NCBI GenBank assembly: GCA_013299105.1
Contig: JAAFJY010000044.1
Coordinates: 1-41,320, forward strand
Source: Chitinophagales bacterium
Lineage (GTDB): Bacteria > Bacteroidota > Bacteroidia > Chitinophagales > Saprospiraceae
Direction: 5' to 3'
Length of the DNA: 41,320 nt
Shown: positions 40,115 to 41,320 of the stretch, in pieces
Layout: the number at the start of each line of letters is the position of its first letter
How positions within the stretch are numbered: the stretch's first letter is position 1
Position numbers and translations under genes: made by a program
The notes under the pieces: model-generated
What the model was told of the DNA's origin: nothing
What the model saw: only the letters and a program-made list of their open reading frames with translations
Database searches by the model: none

Positions 40115-40921
40115 CTATCTCGCCATGTAGATTACTTGTTGCATGGAGAAGGAAGTACCTTGGCTAAGTCGCACAAAATACGTTCCGCTGGAAGGAAAGA
40201 CTGATTGCGGCAAGATGAGCTGTTGTTTACCCGTTGAGAAGCGTTTCTGCTCGCGGTGGACTACCTTGCCAAATAAATCAACTACCTCAATGCCGACGTT
40301 TTCAGCATTGCGCAGATTGAACTCAATGGTGGTTTCTTCGCTGAACGGGTTAGGATAAGCTTTATTGATTCGAATATTTTCGGGCTGATTTGAAAACACA
40401 GAACTAGTTCCGGTAGATTTAACCAGAATTGATCCATTCTGAAACACCAACTTCACCTCGTTGCTATTGGCATCAATGGCTTCTGGTATCAAAACGGGAA
40501 AAGGCAAGGTATCGAATACGATGTTGGTCTTTGAATTGGGTTTGCCAATGACTTTGAAGTGGATAGAAAAAAGAGTAGTGTTTTCCTTAAGGCTAACACC
40601 TACAATGCCTTCTTGCCACAAAAAACGCAATTGGCCTTTGGATGCTTGTGCTGCACCAAAGTTATCTTCTCGCTTCAAGCGAATGCCAAAATTGCTGACT
40701 GAATCAAATTTCAAGACCGTGCTGTCCCATTTGATGCCCAATGAAGTGCTGATCAAATTGGTGAAACCCTTGACTTTGACATTGGCAACGTATGTCTTGG
40801 TCCCAAAATTGACGGTGTCCTTAGTAAAGGAAAAAGTGGTAGTGCCTTGTTGGGCCTGGAGTGGAGCATAACAGGCCATAAACAATACCCAACAGATGAG
40901 TACCTGTATCATTTTTTTCAT
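40115..40921 (-). CDS. single cohesin-domain T9SS type A cargo protein
   Basis: 268 residues. Signal peptide (MKKMIQVLICWVLFMACYAP, cleavage near LQAQ), one cohesin-like domain (about 28-172: VANVKVKGFTNLISTSLGIKWDSTVLKFDSVSNF, QLRFLWQEGIVGVSLKENTTLFSIHFKVIG), and a type A T9SS C-terminal domain (about 185-268: NKAYPNPFSEETTIEFNL, VEVVDLFGKVVHRE-type strand, SSGTYFVRLS and the end MQQVIYMAR). It lies 36 bases upstream of the giant adhesin gene and is the first gene of the unit. It would be secreted and attached through the type A route. Its cohesin is clearly akin to those in the giant protein, so the two may assemble or compete for the same ligand. Confidence 0.9.
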   Translation of the reverse strand: MKKMIQVLICWVLFMACYAPLQAQQGTTTFSFTKDTVNFGTKTYVANVKVKGFTNLISTSLGIKWDSTVLKFDSVSNFGIRLKREDNFGAAQASKGQLRFLWQEGIVGVSLKENTTLFSIHFKVIGKPNSKTNIVFDTLPFPVLIPEAIDANSNEVKLVFQNGSILVKSTGTSSVFSNQPENIRINKAYPNPFSEETTIEFNLRNAENVGIEVVDLFGKVVHREQKRFSTGKQQLILPQSVFPSSGTYFVRLSQGTSFSMQQVIYMAR

Positions 40922-41196
40922 ATCATGGGATTAAAAACAAATTTCCAATTCGAAACTAAACCAAAAGACTGTGCCAAGTTAGGCAAAATTGGCGAAGCGG
41001 TAAATACTGTTTTCACGAAACAATACTTACTTGGCCCGAAGGTACTAACTTTTTCAATAAGTAGCAGAAAAATGTAGGAATAAATAAGCAAATGACCGGG
41101 AAATAACACGACCGCGTCTGCGGTAAGTCAATACTATTCGATTGATGCTTGGCTTTTAATCTTGTTTGAACAGTGTATGTACATGCTACAAACAGA
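40922..41196. other. intergenic region upstream of the cohesin-adhesin operon
   Basis: No gene is seen. On the minus strand TTG (40977-40975) and TAGTTTCG (40958-40951, one mismatch to TAnnTTTG) are 16 bases apart, a weak promoter candidate 30 bases before the first gene. The rest is AT-rich without clear structure. Confidence 0.3.
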
Positions 41197-41225
41197 AAAT
41201 GGCTCCCCTTGTGAGGGAGCCATTT
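41197..41225. terminator. bidirectional-looking terminator at the right end
   Basis: AAATGGCTCCC (41197-41207) pairs perfectly with GGGAGCCATTT (41215-41225), loop seven bases. T-rich sequence follows on both strands. It ends the leftward gene whose stop is at 41265. Confidence 0.75.
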
Positions 41226-41264
41226 CCATTTTTATGATGCTTCAGGTGAAAACCCCCATTGGGA

Positions 41265-41320
41265 TTATTCCACGATGATCATCTTCTTGGTAGCGGTGAA
41301 GTCATCAGCTTCCAGGGTGT
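41265..41320 (-). CDS. C-terminal end of a T9SS type A cargo protein (partial)
   Basis: On the minus strand the last 17 codons read TLEADDFTATKKMIIVE and then TAA (41267-41265). The KKMIIVE ending after an acidic F-T-A-T strand is the usual close of type A T9SS C-terminal domains. The rest of the gene is outside the window, so its function is unknown. Confidence 0.6.
   Translation of the reverse strand, partial: TLEADDFTATKKMIIVE

Noticed and set aside
33755-40921. cellulosome scaffoldin
   Set aside because: Tandem cohesins alone suggest it, but the protein has SprB-like repeats and a T9SS type B end, no carbohydrate-binding module, and no dockerin or cellulase gene nearby.

Overview
The window comes from a member of the Bacteroidota, most likely the Saprospirales/Haliscomenobacter neighbourhood (inference). 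Reasons: a SusC/SusD pair, type IX secretion (T9SS) signatures at three protein C-termini, a PorX-type PglZ response regulator, a PorP/SprF protein, SprB-like repeats, and candidate promoters of the Bacteroidota form TAnnTTTG. I saw no rRNA, tRNA, CRISPR array or intact insertion sequence.

Layout. 0-8.5 kb (+): a Tat-signal sugar isomerase/epimerase, a SusC/SusD outer-membrane uptake pair with a hairpin between the genes, and an AAA-ATPase/PD-(D/E)XK protein. 8.5-11.7 kb: a probable aminophosphonate unit made of an FAD oxidoreductase and a DUF5690-type membrane protein (-), divergent from a phosphonatase-like HAD hydrolase (+). 12.3-13.5 kb: an ElaA acetyltransferase and a protein-isoaspartate methyltransferase. 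13.5-17.0 kb (-): small poorly known genes, including a likely CdiI-type immunity protein and two related outer-membrane proteins. 17.3-18.8 kb: porX. 19.6-23.1 kb: a small metal-ribbon lipoprotein and the sulfate-activation genes cysC-cysD-cysN. 23.5-26.6 kb: a TPR histidine kinase followed by an SMP-30-like beta-propeller.

26.7-31.7 kb is a visibly AT-rich accessory island. A 1,099-residue LRR-Roc-COR-TIR protein faces a two-gene unit made of a tail-anchored TIR protein and a four-helix membrane protein. A 163-bp element with terminal inverted repeats lies between them. This is the best candidate for an undescribed, probably defensive, system. 31.7-41.3 kb (-): yraN, then an operon in the order single-cohesin T9SS type A protein, 2,107-residue adhesin (seven cohesin-like domains, about twelve SprB-like repeats, type B CTD), PorP/SprF protein, resembling sprB-sprF of gliding bacteria. 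The end of another T9SS cargo protein lies at the right edge.

The intergenic DNA is unusually repeat-rich. It holds a ~100-bp palindromic element present twice, two MITE-like elements, arrays of TTCAACC-type octamers at five gene boundaries, a CTAAACCAGAAT cluster, a CTGAAAACTTCGGAGAA family, and AGGAGACGTGGGACTAGCG hairpins. Functions are inferred from sequence patterns recognised by eye. No database search was run.
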